Shown: one piece after another, positions 1 to 6,706 of the stretch
How the letters are laid out: every line of letters starts with the position of its first letter
Numbering within the stretch: the stretch's first letter is position 1
Source of the DNA: an uncultured bacterium
Lineage (GTDB): Bacteria > Bacteroidota > Bacteroidia > Chitinophagales > CAIOSU01
Direction: 5' to 3'
DNA length: 6,914 nt
Assembly (NCBI GenBank): GCA_903861055.1
Contig: CAIOSU010000404.1
Span: 1-6,914 of the forward strand
Notes under the pieces: generated by a model
What the model saw: the letters and a program-made list of their open reading frames with translations, nothing else
Database searches by the model: none
Told to the model about the DNA's origin: nothing
Translations under genes and position numbers: made by a program

Positions 1-105
1 GAAATTGAGCAAATTGGTAGCAATGTCAAACATGATACGCAGGCGTTCATCATTGTTAGTGCAGGTTTCAAGCTCGTTGTAAAGCTTTTTTACTTCTTCT
101 TGCAT
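1..105 (-). CDS. 5' end of an unidentified gene (first 35 residues, partial)
   Basis: An open frame on the minus strand starts at the ATG at 105-103 and runs off the left edge without a stop, giving exactly 35 codons. The peptide begins MQEEVKKLYNELETC and continues with a mostly helical, charged stretch ending in a hydrophobic patch. It has no signal peptide and no membrane segment. An in-frame TAG at 114-112, three codons upstream, makes this ATG the natural start. The helical, Leu/Ala-rich pattern resembles the beginning of tetratricopeptide-type repeat proteins or of a regulator with such a domain, but 35 residues are too few to assign a family, so no function is proposed. It is transcribed away from the polysaccharide operon and may mark its left boundary. 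That the frame is coding is fairly likely, given the clean start, open frame and a promoter-like sequence upstream. Confidence 0.6.
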   Translation of the reverse strand, partial: MQEEVKKLYNELETCTNNDERLRIMFDIATNLLNF

Positions 106-144
106 TAGCAACTATCTGATTTTTTGCGACGTACTTTATCTTCG

Positions 145-174
145 TAAAGGTAATGATACTTTGCAATTGCGCAA
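145..174 (-). promoter_or_regulatory. Candidate Bacteroidota-type promoter for the left minus-strand gene
   Basis: Read on the minus strand, TTG (174-172) is followed after 19 bases by TACCTTTA (152-145). The latter matches seven of eight positions of the -7 consensus TAnnTTTG, and the spacing fits the -33 TTG / -7 arrangement of Bacteroidota primary-sigma promoters. The leader to the ATG at 105 would be about 35 bases. The motif is short and could occur by chance, so this is a candidate only. Confidence 0.35.
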
Positions 175-213
175 CTACCAAACTGAGCAGGTCGCCTCCA
201 ACTTTTCAATATC

Positions 214-245
214 AACTCGTAACCTTATAACTCCCAACCCGTAAC
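214..245 (+). repeat. Degenerate 7-base tandem repeat upstream of the operon promoter
   Basis: The stretch reads as consecutive units AACTCGT, AACCTTAT, AACTCCC and AACCCGT, followed by AAC. The outer copies AACTCGTAAC (214-223) and AACCCGTAAC (236-245) match at nine of ten bases and are 22 bp apart, about two helical turns. The repeat ends ten bases before the -7 box of the operon. It may be a regulator-binding array or merely decayed simple-sequence DNA; the sequence does not decide. Confidence 0.5.
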
Positions 246-254
246 AATTTCCAC

Positions 255-262
255 TATCTTTG
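255..262 (+). promoter_or_regulatory. -7 promoter element of the polysaccharide operon; leaderless start
   Basis: TATCTTTG is a full match to the Bacteroidota -7 consensus TAnnTTTG. Only four bases (CGGT) separate it from the ATG at 267. Since transcription in this phylum starts a few bases downstream of this element, the transcript should begin at or next to the start codon, leaving no 5' untranslated region and no ribosome-binding site. No clear TTG-type -33 element stands at the usual distance, so activation by a bound regulator is possible. The adjacent repeat at 214-245 is one candidate site for that. Confidence 0.6.
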
Positions 263-266
263 CGGT

Positions 267-2123
267 ATGTGCGGCATAGCGGGTTTTTTTACTTCGGGTA
301 AACACATTTCTAAGGATGAGCTGGTAGCCATGACTACCACCTTGCGCCACCGCGGGCCCGATGCCGATGGATTTTTCTATAATGGGCATACAGGCTTGGG
401 CCATAGGCGCTTAAGCATCATCGACCTATCAACTGGGGCCAACCAGCCCATGTATAGCGCCGATGGACGGTATGTAATCATTTTTAACGGAGAAGTATAC
501 AATTTCCAAGAGATTGCGAAGGACCTAAACGTTACCCTAAAAACACACGGAGATACCGAAGTAATACTTGAGGCATACGCCCAATGGGGGCCAGCGTTTG
601 TGAGCCGAATGAACGGCATGTTTGCCCTTGCCATATACGATACACTGGAGAACACCGTTTTCCTTTGCCGCGATAGGTTGGGCATCAAACCAATATATTA
701 TTACCATCACGATGGCATTTTTGTCTTTGCTTCGGAACTGAAAGCACTAACCGCTTTGCCAGAGGTAAAAAACAAGCTAACCGTTGATTATAACTCAGTA
801 AAAGAGTTCTTATACTTGGGCTACGTGCCCACACCCAACTCCATTTATACGGAGATAAAGAAGTTTCCTCAGGGGTATACGGGCCTGATAGATGGCACCA
901 ACAAACTTGTGCTAAAACCTTATTGGCAGGTTAACGAAAAGATAACACCGCAGGTAATAACCCACGAGGCCGAAGCCAAAGCCAAATTGAAAGAACTGGT
1001 GACTAGTGCCGTGCAATACCGCTTGATTGCCGATGTGCCTTTCGGTACCTTTTTAAGTGGTGGAATTGATAGCAGCCTAGTAACTGCAGTAGCGCAGAGC
1101 ATCAGCAGCGAACCGGTAAATACGTTCTCTATCGGTTTTAAAGAATCGAGCTTTAATGAGGCCGAACATGCCCGTAAAGTGGCCAAGTACTTGGGCACCA
1201 AGCACCACGAATTTACCGTAAGCTACCAGGAGGCCATTGACCTATTTGAGGACGTAATTGATGTGTATGACGAACCGTTTGCCGATTCATCTTCGGTGCC
1301 AACCATGTTGGTAAGCAAACTGGCCCGCCAACACGTAACCATGACCCTGAGCGGCGATGGTGGCGATGAAACTTACATGGGCTATGGCTTTTACAATTGG
1401 GCCCAAAGACTCAACAACCCATTGGTGAGCGCTTTCCGTGCACCAATAGCCGCTGCACTTAGCATGGGCGACAACCGCAAACAGCGGGCTGCCTTAATGT
1501 TTAAGTACACGGATAAAGCACGTTTAAAATCGCACATTTTCAGCCAAGAGCAATATTATTTTAGCGAGGGTGATTTTGGGCCATACTTTACGGCCGATTT
1601 CAACAAAAAGAGCCAAATAAGGTTGGATGAAAACAACCATGTAACTGGCCGCACCCTTAGCCCAGCCGAAGAGCAAGCGGTGTTTGATATGCGCTACTAT
1701 TTACCTGATGATTTGCTGGTAAAGGTTGACCGCGCCAGTATGCGCTACAGCCTAGAAAGCCGTGTGCCGCTGCTGGATTACCGTTTGGTGGAGTTTGCTC
1801 TAAACGTACACCCAAGCCTAAAAATGAAGGACGGCAACCTAAAGTACCTGCTGAAACAAGTACTTTACGATTATGTACCGAAGGAATATTTTGATAGACC
1901 CAAGTGGGGTTTTGGTATGCCGATAAATCAATGGTTGAAAAAAGAGTTGAGGCATTTGATTGACCAATATACCCACCCCGATTTGATTAAAAAGGCCGGA
2001 TTGATGCAGCCAGAGGCGGTTAAAACATTGGTAGCACAATATTTATCGGGCAAAGATTATCTTTACAACCGTGTTTGGCTCACCATAATACTTCATCGCT
2101 GGTGGGAGAAAAACCAGAATTAA
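267..2123 (+). CDS. asnB: Asparagine synthase (glutamine-hydrolysing) family amidotransferase
   Basis: This cytoplasmic enzyme of 618 residues has the usual family length and both domains. The N-terminal class II glutamine amidotransferase domain has the nucleophile Cys2 (exposed after Met removal), HRGPD at 28-32, FNGEVYN at 73-79 and GDTE at 95-98. The C-terminal synthase domain has the PP-loop ATP motif SGGIDS at 264-269, SGDGGDE at 362-368, KVDRASM at 486-492 and a WGFGMP segment near 547-552. The family hydrolyses glutamine, channels ammonia, and amidates an ATP-activated carboxylate, classically aspartate. The ATG is fixed by the need for Met-Cys at the N-terminus; an in-frame TAA lies at 228-230. 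The stop is four bases before the epimerase ATG, so the two are almost certainly co-transcribed. As first gene of a sugar operon, with a second family member nearby, it may amidate a uronic-acid sugar instead of aspartate, as proposed for WbpS of Pseudomonas aeruginosa O6. The family assignment is secure; the substrate is not. Confidence 0.95.
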   Translation: MCGIAGFFTSGKHISKDELVAMTTTLRHRGPDADGFFYNGHTGLGHRRLSIIDLSTGANQPMYSADGRYVIIFNGEVYNFQEIAKDLNVTLKTHGDTEVILEAYAQWGPAFVSRMNGMFALAIYDTLENTVFLCRDRLGIKPIYYYHHDGIFVFASELKALTALPEVKNKLTVDYNSVKEFLYLGYVPTPNSIYTEIKKFPQGYTGLIDGTNKLVLKPYWQVNEKITPQVITHEAEAKAKLKELVTSAVQYRLIADVPFGTFLSGGIDSSLVTAVAQSISSEPVNTFSIGFKESSFNEAEHARKVAKYLGTKHHEFTVSYQEAIDLFEDVIDVYDEPFADSSSVPTMLVSKLARQHVTMTLSGDGGDETYMGYGFYNWAQRLNNPLVSAFRAPIAAALSMGDNRKQRAALMFKYTDKARLKSHIFSQEQYYFSEGDFGPYFTADFNKKSQIRLDENNHVTGRTLSPAEEQAVFDMRYYLPDDLLVKVDRASMRYSLESRVPLLDYRLVEFALNVHPSLKMKDGNLKYLLKQVLYDYVPKEYFDRPKWGFGMPINQWLKKELRHLIDQYTHPDLIKKAGLMQPEAVKTLVAQYLSGKDYLYNRVWLTIILHRWWEKNQN

Positions 2124-2127
2124 GCCC

Positions 2128-3081
2128 ATGTATAACGTTCTACTTACCGGTTGCGCAGGATTTATTGGCTCTCATCTTACGGAGCGTTTGTTGGCCGAAG
2201 GCCATGCGGTAACTGGTATTGATAACTTTGACGATTTTTACCCACGTGCAGCCAAAGTGGCGAATTTGCAGTTATTGTTGCCTCATGCCAATTTTACCTT
2301 CATTGAACTTGACCTTGCCGATACCGATGCCGTAATGGCCATGGATGCAAAAGCCGATGTAATCATTCATTTGGCGGCCAAAGCAGGCGTATTACCCAGC
2401 CTCAAAGCGCCAGTAGCTTACATAAACACCAACATTACGGCCACCAATAACTTATTGGAGTGGATGCGCACCAAGGGCATCAACAAAATGCTCTTTGCCT
2501 CTTCCTCATCAGTTTATGGCAACAATAAGAAGATACCCTTTGCCGAGACCGATAGCGTAGATGAGCAAATATCGCCATATGCGTTTACCAAGCGCAGTTG
2601 CGAACTAATGAACTACAGCTACCACCATTTGTATGGTTTCGATGTGTTGAACTTACGCTTGTTTACGGTTTATGGTCCGCGCCAAAGGCCCGACTTGGCG
2701 ATACATAAGTTCGTGAAAATGATAAAAGCTGGCCAACCTATTACTATGTATGGCGATGGCAGCACTGCCCGCGATTATACCTTTGTAGCCGATACCGTTG
2801 ATGGTTTTATGAAGGCCATGCAATATCTCATGACCCACAATAAGGTATACGACATTGTAAACCTTGGCAATAATGGCCCAGTGAAGTTGAAAGATTTAAT
2901 AGATGCTATTTATGAAAGCGTGGGCGCTCAACCAAACATTATACCCATGCCTATGCAGCCTGGCGATGTAGACATTACCTATGCCGACATTACTAAAGCA
3001 CAACAGCTATTTGGCTATCAGCCTAATACCACTTTACAAGAAGGGCTAAAGCAATTCATCAATTGGTACAATGAGCGCTAA
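2128..3081 (+). CDS. NAD-dependent nucleotide-sugar epimerase, probable UDP-glucuronate 4-epimerase
   Basis: This is an extended short-chain dehydrogenase/reductase of 317 residues acting on a nucleotide-activated sugar in the cytoplasm. The NAD-binding Rossmann motif GCAGFIG is at 8-14, with Asp32 at the end of the second strand positioned to hold the adenosine ribose. The catalytic serine lies in the Ser125-128 cluster before VYG, and the Tyr-Lys pair is Tyr151 and Lys155 in YAFTK. The HLAAKAGV segment (81-88) and the FTVYGPRQRPD segment (179-189) resemble UDP-glucuronate 4-epimerases (UDP-GlcA to UDP-GalA) more than UDP-glucose 4-epimerases. Length is at the short end for that group. Substrate cannot be fixed from motifs alone; UDP-glucose or UDP-N-acetyl sugars remain possible. 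It follows the amidotransferase gene by four bases and overlaps the next gene by 11, consistent with translational coupling. It probably supplies a precursor to the two glycosyltransferases downstream. Confidence 0.88.
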   Translation: MYNVLLTGCAGFIGSHLTERLLAEGHAVTGIDNFDDFYPRAAKVANLQLLLPHANFTFIELDLADTDAVMAMDAKADVIIHLAAKAGVLPSLKAPVAYINTNITATNNLLEWMRTKGINKMLFASSSSVYGNNKKIPFAETDSVDEQISPYAFTKRSCELMNYSYHHLYGFDVLNLRLFTVYGPRQRPDLAIHKFVKMIKAGQPITMYGDGSTARDYTFVADTVDGFMKAMQYLMTHNKVYDIVNLGNNGPVKLKDLIDAIYESVGAQPNIIPMPMQPGDVDITYADITKAQQLFGYQPNTTLQEGLKQFINWYNER

Positions 3082-4294
3082 ACCAAGGGTACTGTACCTT
3101 TCATACGATGGCATGACAGACCCATTGGGCCAGTCGCAGGTATTGAGCTATCAACGAAAGCTATCCCAGCAAGGATTTTCGTCGCATATATTAAGCTTCG
3201 ATAAGCCTGATTTGTATGCCAAAGGCAAAGACGCCGTACTTAAATCACTTGAGGGATATGACGTTACTTGGCATTCATTGCCTTACACCAAAAGCCCACC
3301 TGTACTAAGTACCTTGAAAGACATTAGTGCCGGATGGAGCAAAATACAGGCGCTATATAAGCAATACGGTCACTTTGATATTGTGCATTGCCGCGGCTAC
3401 ATAACCCCTATACTAGGTCGCCGCTGCAAAAAGAAGTACGGTAGCAAATTCATTTTTGATATGCGTGGTTGGTGGCCCGATGAGAAGCTGGAAAGCGGAT
3501 TGTGGAATTCGCCAGTATACAAACCCGTATACAAATACTATAAACATCTAGAGCGTAAGTTTTTTCAAGATAGCGACTACTCCATATCACTCACAGTAGC
3601 GGGGCAAGTAGAAGCCGAAAGACTAGGCTACAAAAAGAAAGAACAAATTGGAGTAATACCAACTTGCGTCGATTTTAGTGTGTTTCCGCCATTTAGCGAG
3701 ACAACCCGAAACGAAGTCAGAAATGAACTGAATATACCAAGCAATGCCAAAGTGCTACTTTATAGCGGTTCGCTGGGAGGCAACTATGGCACCGATATAT
3801 TGCTGGAGATATTCAGAGAAATGCTTTTGCTAGAGCCAAGTGCAATACTGCTGGTGTTGAGCCGAACCGATAGAAGTGTATTGGATGCCGAGTTGGCTTT
3901 GTTTAACATACCGCTTGATAAAGTACGATTGGCCAGCGCTAACTATAACGGTGTGTATCGTTACTTAATGGCAGGCGATATAGGTACTATTGTATACAAG
4001 CCCACCTATAGCGTAATTGGCCGCAGCCCAACCAAATTGGGCGAATACTGGGCCTGTGGGCTGCCTGCGGTGGCATTGAGCGGCGTTGGCGATTTGGATT
4101 ACCTAATTGAAACTTACTCAGAAGGCGGTGCGTTAATACCCCAAGCCGATGCGGCAGGATACCAAGTGGCGTTGAAGGCTTTGCTTGCTAAAACCCCCAA
4201 CCCCGATTTATTGCGCAAGTATGCCTACGACTATTACGACCTGGAGCAAGGCGTATTGCGATATAAATCATTTTACCAAGCTTTATTGAAATGA
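3071..4294 (+). CDS. Glycosyltransferase, GT-B fold (GT4-like)
   Basis: This 407-residue protein has two Rossmann-like halves as in GT-B enzymes. The N-terminal acceptor half starts after a short lead with RVLYLSYDGM (6-15), a glycine/proline-bearing PLGQSQV loop (18-24) and a FDMRGWWPDE segment (129-138). The C-terminal donor half opens with LLYSGSLGGNYG (229-240) and carries SPTKLGEYWACGLP (319-332), equivalent to the nucleotide-sugar-binding motif of family GT4. In that motif the second acidic residue is present (Glu325), but the position eight residues earlier is Gly317, so the full E-x7-E is not formed. No membrane segment is evident; it probably works at the cytoplasmic face of the inner membrane, adding a sugar to a lipid-linked acceptor. 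The start lies inside the end of the epimerase gene (11-base overlap, different frame), and its stop overlaps the next start as ATGA. Donor and acceptor sugars are unknown. Confidence 0.88.
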   Translation: MSAKPRVLYLSYDGMTDPLGQSQVLSYQRKLSQQGFSSHILSFDKPDLYAKGKDAVLKSLEGYDVTWHSLPYTKSPPVLSTLKDISAGWSKIQALYKQYGHFDIVHCRGYITPILGRRCKKKYGSKFIFDMRGWWPDEKLESGLWNSPVYKPVYKYYKHLERKFFQDSDYSISLTVAGQVEAERLGYKKKEQIGVIPTCVDFSVFPPFSETTRNEVRNELNIPSNAKVLLYSGSLGGNYGTDILLEIFREMLLLEPSAILLVLSRTDRSVLDAELALFNIPLDKVRLASANYNGVYRYLMAGDIGTIVYKPTYSVIGRSPTKLGEYWACGLPAVALSGVGDLDYLIETYSEGGALIPQADAAGYQVALKALLAKTPNPDLLRKYAYDYYDLEQGVLRYKSFYQALLK

Positions 4295-5358
4295 AAATAC
4301 TGTTCATAGTACCCTATCCGCACGGCGAGGCCCCCTCGCAACGGTTCCGGTTTGAGCAGTATTACCCAGCATTGTCCAAAGCAGGCCACGAATACGAAAT
4401 AGCCCCGTTTCTGGACGACAAAACCTGGCAGATACTTTATAAGCCCGGCCATAAACTTGCTAAAGTGATGGGCATACTAGGCGGTTTTATGCGGCGGAAG
4501 CTATTGATGTTCCGGGTGCGGAAGTTTGATTACGTGTTTCTTCACCGTGAAGCAACACCCATTGGGCCGCCAATATTTGAGTGGTTTATGGCCAAAGTGT
4601 TGGGCGCTAAAATCATCTATGATTTTGATGATGCTATCTGGCTTGCCAATACATCAGAGCACAACAAAATAGCCGCTGGCCTTAAATGGCACCAAAAGGT
4701 TGATAGTATTTGCAAGTGGGCCCACAAAGTATCGTGCGGAAACGAGTACCTGTGCGACCATGCTCGCCAATTCAATACCAATGTGGTACTAAACCCCACA
4801 ACCATTGATACCGAAAACCACCACAATCGGATTAAAAACCAACATACCCCAAAAGTTGTAATAGGCTGGACGGGCACACACTCAACGGTTGACTATTTAG
4901 ATGACTTAGTGCCCGTTTTGAGGAAACTTGAGCAAGAACTGGATTTCGAGTTCAGGGTAATCAGTAACCGCAAACCTGACTTTGAGCTTGAATCGATGGT
5001 ATATGTACCGTGGCAAAAGGATACTGAAATTGCCGATTTGCTAAAATTCAACTTTGGGGTGATGCCACTAACCGATGATAAATGGGCAAAAGGCAAATGT
5101 GGTTTCAAGGCTTTGCAATACATGAGCTTAGGCATGCCGGCAATAATATCGCCAGTGGGCGTAAACACTCGCATTGTAACCGATGGCAAAGATGGCTTTT
5201 TGTGCAGCACCCCCGAAACCTGGGAACTGGCAATGCGAAAACTCATTTCCGATGAAACATTAAGGGTACAAATGGGTGCAGCCGCCCGACAAAAAATAGA
5301 AGGTCAATTCTCGGTTTTATCCAATTCTGGCAATTTTTTGTCTTTGTTTGCTGCATAG
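4291..5358 (+). CDS. Glycosyltransferase, GT-B fold (GT4-like, second of pair)
   Basis: The 355-residue protein begins MKILFIVPYP, a typical first strand of GT-B enzymes, followed by a Ser/Arg/Phe-rich SQRFRFEQYYPAL segment (16-28). A YDFDDAIW motif (110-117) lies in the acceptor half. The donor half has IGWTGTHST (191-199) and KCGFKALQYMSLGMP (269-283). The last segment aligns with the E-x7-E region of GT4, but the second Glu is replaced by Gln276 and the first by Gly268. The neighbouring residues are conserved in style, so this is probably a subfamily trait rather than loss of function. It starts in a 4-base ATGA overlap with the preceding transferase and is the last gene of the operon. Its final 18 codons and stop overlap the end of the convergent membrane-protein gene by 55 bp. 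The C-terminus (FLSLF near 349-353) looks natural rather than the product of read-through. Sugar specificity is unknown. Confidence 0.87.
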   Translation: MKILFIVPYPHGEAPSQRFRFEQYYPALSKAGHEYEIAPFLDDKTWQILYKPGHKLAKVMGILGGFMRRKLLMFRVRKFDYVFLHREATPIGPPIFEWFMAKVLGAKIIYDFDDAIWLANTSEHNKIAAGLKWHQKVDSICKWAHKVSCGNEYLCDHARQFNTNVVLNPTTIDTENHHNRIKNQHTPKVVIGWTGTHSTVDYLDDLVPVLRKLEQELDFEFRVISNRKPDFELESMVYVPWQKDTEIADLLKFNFGVMPLTDDKWAKGKCGFKALQYMSLGMPAIISPVGVNTRIVTDGKDGFLCSTPETWELAMRKLISDETLRVQMGAAARQKIEGQFSVLSNSGNFLSLFAA

Positions 5359-6656
5359 TAGCGCAGTATATACAAAGCACATAAATACAGAGGTATTGCT
5401 GGTATTTTGTACCGCACCAATGCGCCAAAGTTGTTACTAGTAACCCCTACCCCAAAGGCATAAAGAATACCAAACGACAAGGCAAAAGCCAATATGGGGT
5501 CTTTGAGCGAATATCGCACAAAACCGCCTGGCCCTACCTTAAACAAGGTAATGAGTGTAATAAAGAAAACCACGATGCTTTCCAATGCAGCTTGAAGCAT
5601 TATAGGGCCATTTATTTCCCATACATAAGGCCTAAAAAGGGTAACGTTTACCGCCAACGGAAAACGCGCGGCCAAACCTGGTATTGAGGTGGTAGCCTCG
5701 CCCAATGAGTAGCCCGAACCTTTGTCTCCCTCAAGTTCCTGTACTTTATTGTGCCACCATTGGGTATCATATGCCCTTTTTTCGAGCGTTTCTAAGCTAT
5801 AGCGGGCATTTACGTTTGAGGTTAGGCTTATCACCCCTATAGAACCGATAGCCATAATACCCAATAAAAATGGAGCCACAACGGTGCGCACGGCAGCGCT
5901 TTTTATCCTACTGCTGTATAATACATACAAGCTAAGCAACAATGTTGGGGCCAACGTAAAAAATACGAACGACCGAATTTTAAGCATGATATACGAAAAC
6001 AGAATGAGCGCGATGTAATACTTAATACGCTTTTCTTTTTTGTAAAAGATCATGTAGAAAGAGTAGACCACCAGCCCCATTGAGCCAATCATCATCGTAT
6101 CCTTCATAATGCCCGAGCCCCAAAAAAATACCGATGGCACAAACAATATGGCTATAGCAAACTGCTTATGTAGTTCTGGTATCCGATCGTAAAACACCTT
6201 GAGCAGTTTCCACATTCCCCAAAACGAGAAAAGCGCAAAAAAGATGGAAATGATAGCATAACTACCAAAACTGAACAAACTAAACAGACCACCTAATTTA
6301 ATAACCATGAAAGAGTTATCGTCTTTAAACCACCATATTTTACCGGTGTATTGGGCCGTATCGGGTGTCCATTCCCAAGCATTTAGAAACAAAATTTGCA
6401 CAGCCGCTGCTGGGTCTTCTAAAAAAGTGGCAAAAATAACTTCTATGCCTTGGTAAAACCAAAAAGTATCGCCGCCACGGTAATAAAATTGGTATACCAT
6501 GCCAAACAAAATGGCTCCAACTATTTTAATGGTAAGGCCTGGAATAAAGTAGGGCTCTAAAGGATGACCTTTATAGTGCTTGTTTTTGTGGCTATACGCA
6601 AGGGCATATATCACAATTAAGTATATCGGAGCTAAAAATAGGTCTAGGGTCGTCAT
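5304..6656 (-). CDS. Polytopic inner-membrane protein, candidate polysaccharide polymerase (Wzy/EpsG-like) or GT-C type transferase
   Basis: The 450-residue product is strongly hydrophobic, with roughly ten or more membrane segments. Examples lie near 6-21, 41-59, 121-149, 166-183, 187-205, 212-225, 229-247, 258-278, 354-373, 386-404 and 416-433. A hydrophilic stretch at about 280-340 forms the largest loop and contains many charged residues. Notable polar motifs are YYRGGDTFWFY (58-68), PSVFFWGSGIMKDT (174-187), LFRPYVWE (340-347) and SNNFGALVRYKIP (407-419). The topology, large loop and context fit O-antigen polymerase, EpsG-like or GT-C proteins, but I see no signature that settles the family. 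The tail after about 434 is short and charged. The start is well supported: AGGAGG lies seven bases upstream of the ATG. The gene is convergent with the glycosyltransferase operon (55-bp overlap) and divergent from the second amidotransferase gene, only 50 bases away. An authentic gene is near certain; the function is an inference. Confidence 0.85.
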   Translation of the reverse strand: MTTLDLFLAPIYLIVIYALAYSHKNKHYKGHPLEPYFIPGLTIKIVGAILFGMVYQFYYRGGDTFWFYQGIEVIFATFLEDPAAAVQILFLNAWEWTPDTAQYTGKIWWFKDDNSFMVIKLGGLFSLFSFGSYAIISIFFALFSFWGMWKLLKVFYDRIPELHKQFAIAILFVPSVFFWGSGIMKDTMMIGSMGLVVYSFYMIFYKKEKRIKYYIALILFSYIMLKIRSFVFFTLAPTLLLSLYVLYSSRIKSAAVRTVVAPFLLGIMAIGSIGVISLTSNVNARYSLETLEKRAYDTQWWHNKVQELEGDKGSGYSLGEATTSIPGLAARFPLAVNVTLFRPYVWEINGPIMLQAALESIVVFFITLITLFKVGPGGFVRYSLKDPILAFALSFGILYAFGVGVTSNNFGALVRYKIPAIPLYLCALYILRYYAANKDKKLPELDKTEN

Positions 6657-6663
6657 TTTGTTG

Positions 6664-6669
6664 CCTCCT
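6664..6669 (-). promoter_or_regulatory. Strong Shine-Dalgarno site of the membrane-protein gene
   Basis: On the minus strand AGGAGG stands seven bases before the ATG at 6656. It is the only perfect ribosome-binding site seen ahead of a gene in this window and confirms that start. The four operon genes on the plus strand show nothing comparable. Confidence 0.75.
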
Positions 6670-6694
6670 GTAAAAATACTAATTCATAAGCACT

Positions 6695-6702
6695 TACCTT
6701 TG
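6695..6702 (+). promoter_or_regulatory. -7 promoter element of the second amidotransferase gene; leaderless start
   Basis: TACCTTTG matches the Bacteroidota -7 consensus TAnnTTTG in full and lies four bases (CACT) before the ATG at 6707. This is the same geometry as at 255-269. The transcript should begin at about the start codon. No TTG is found at the normal -33 distance. The element sits in the 50-base gap shared with the divergent membrane-protein gene. Confidence 0.6.
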
Positions 6703-6706
6703 CACT

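Noticed and set aside
106..266. Riboswitch or structured leader upstream of the operon
   Set aside because: The -7 box lies immediately before the ATG, so this region would not be transcribed with the operon, and no strong stem-loop structure is visible.
377..688. 103-codon open frame antisense to the first amidotransferase gene
   Set aside because: Lies wholly opposite a highly conserved AsnB domain, with no recognisable domain or start signal; a shadow frame.
267..2123. Lasso-peptide cyclase (AsnB-like) as an alternative role
   Set aside because: No precursor peptide, protease or recognition-element gene is seen nearby; the neighbours are all sugar-handling genes.
4026..4042. Perfect 6-bp inverted repeat with a 5-base loop (GCCCAA/TTGGGC), terminator-like
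   Set aside because: It lies inside the first glycosyltransferase at codons for the conserved SPTKLGE motif and has no following T-run; codon constraint explains it.
5320..5338. Possible terminator: AATT/AATT stem followed by a run of T at the end of the second glycosyltransferase
   Set aside because: The stem is only four A-T pairs, too weak for an intrinsic terminator, and it lies inside two overlapping coding regions.
6671..6678. TATTTTTA on the minus strand as a -7 box for the membrane-protein gene
   Set aside because: Only seven of eight positions match, and a start a few bases downstream would fall within or past the AGGAGG site, removing it from the mRNA. The true promoter is probably further upstream but not recognisable.
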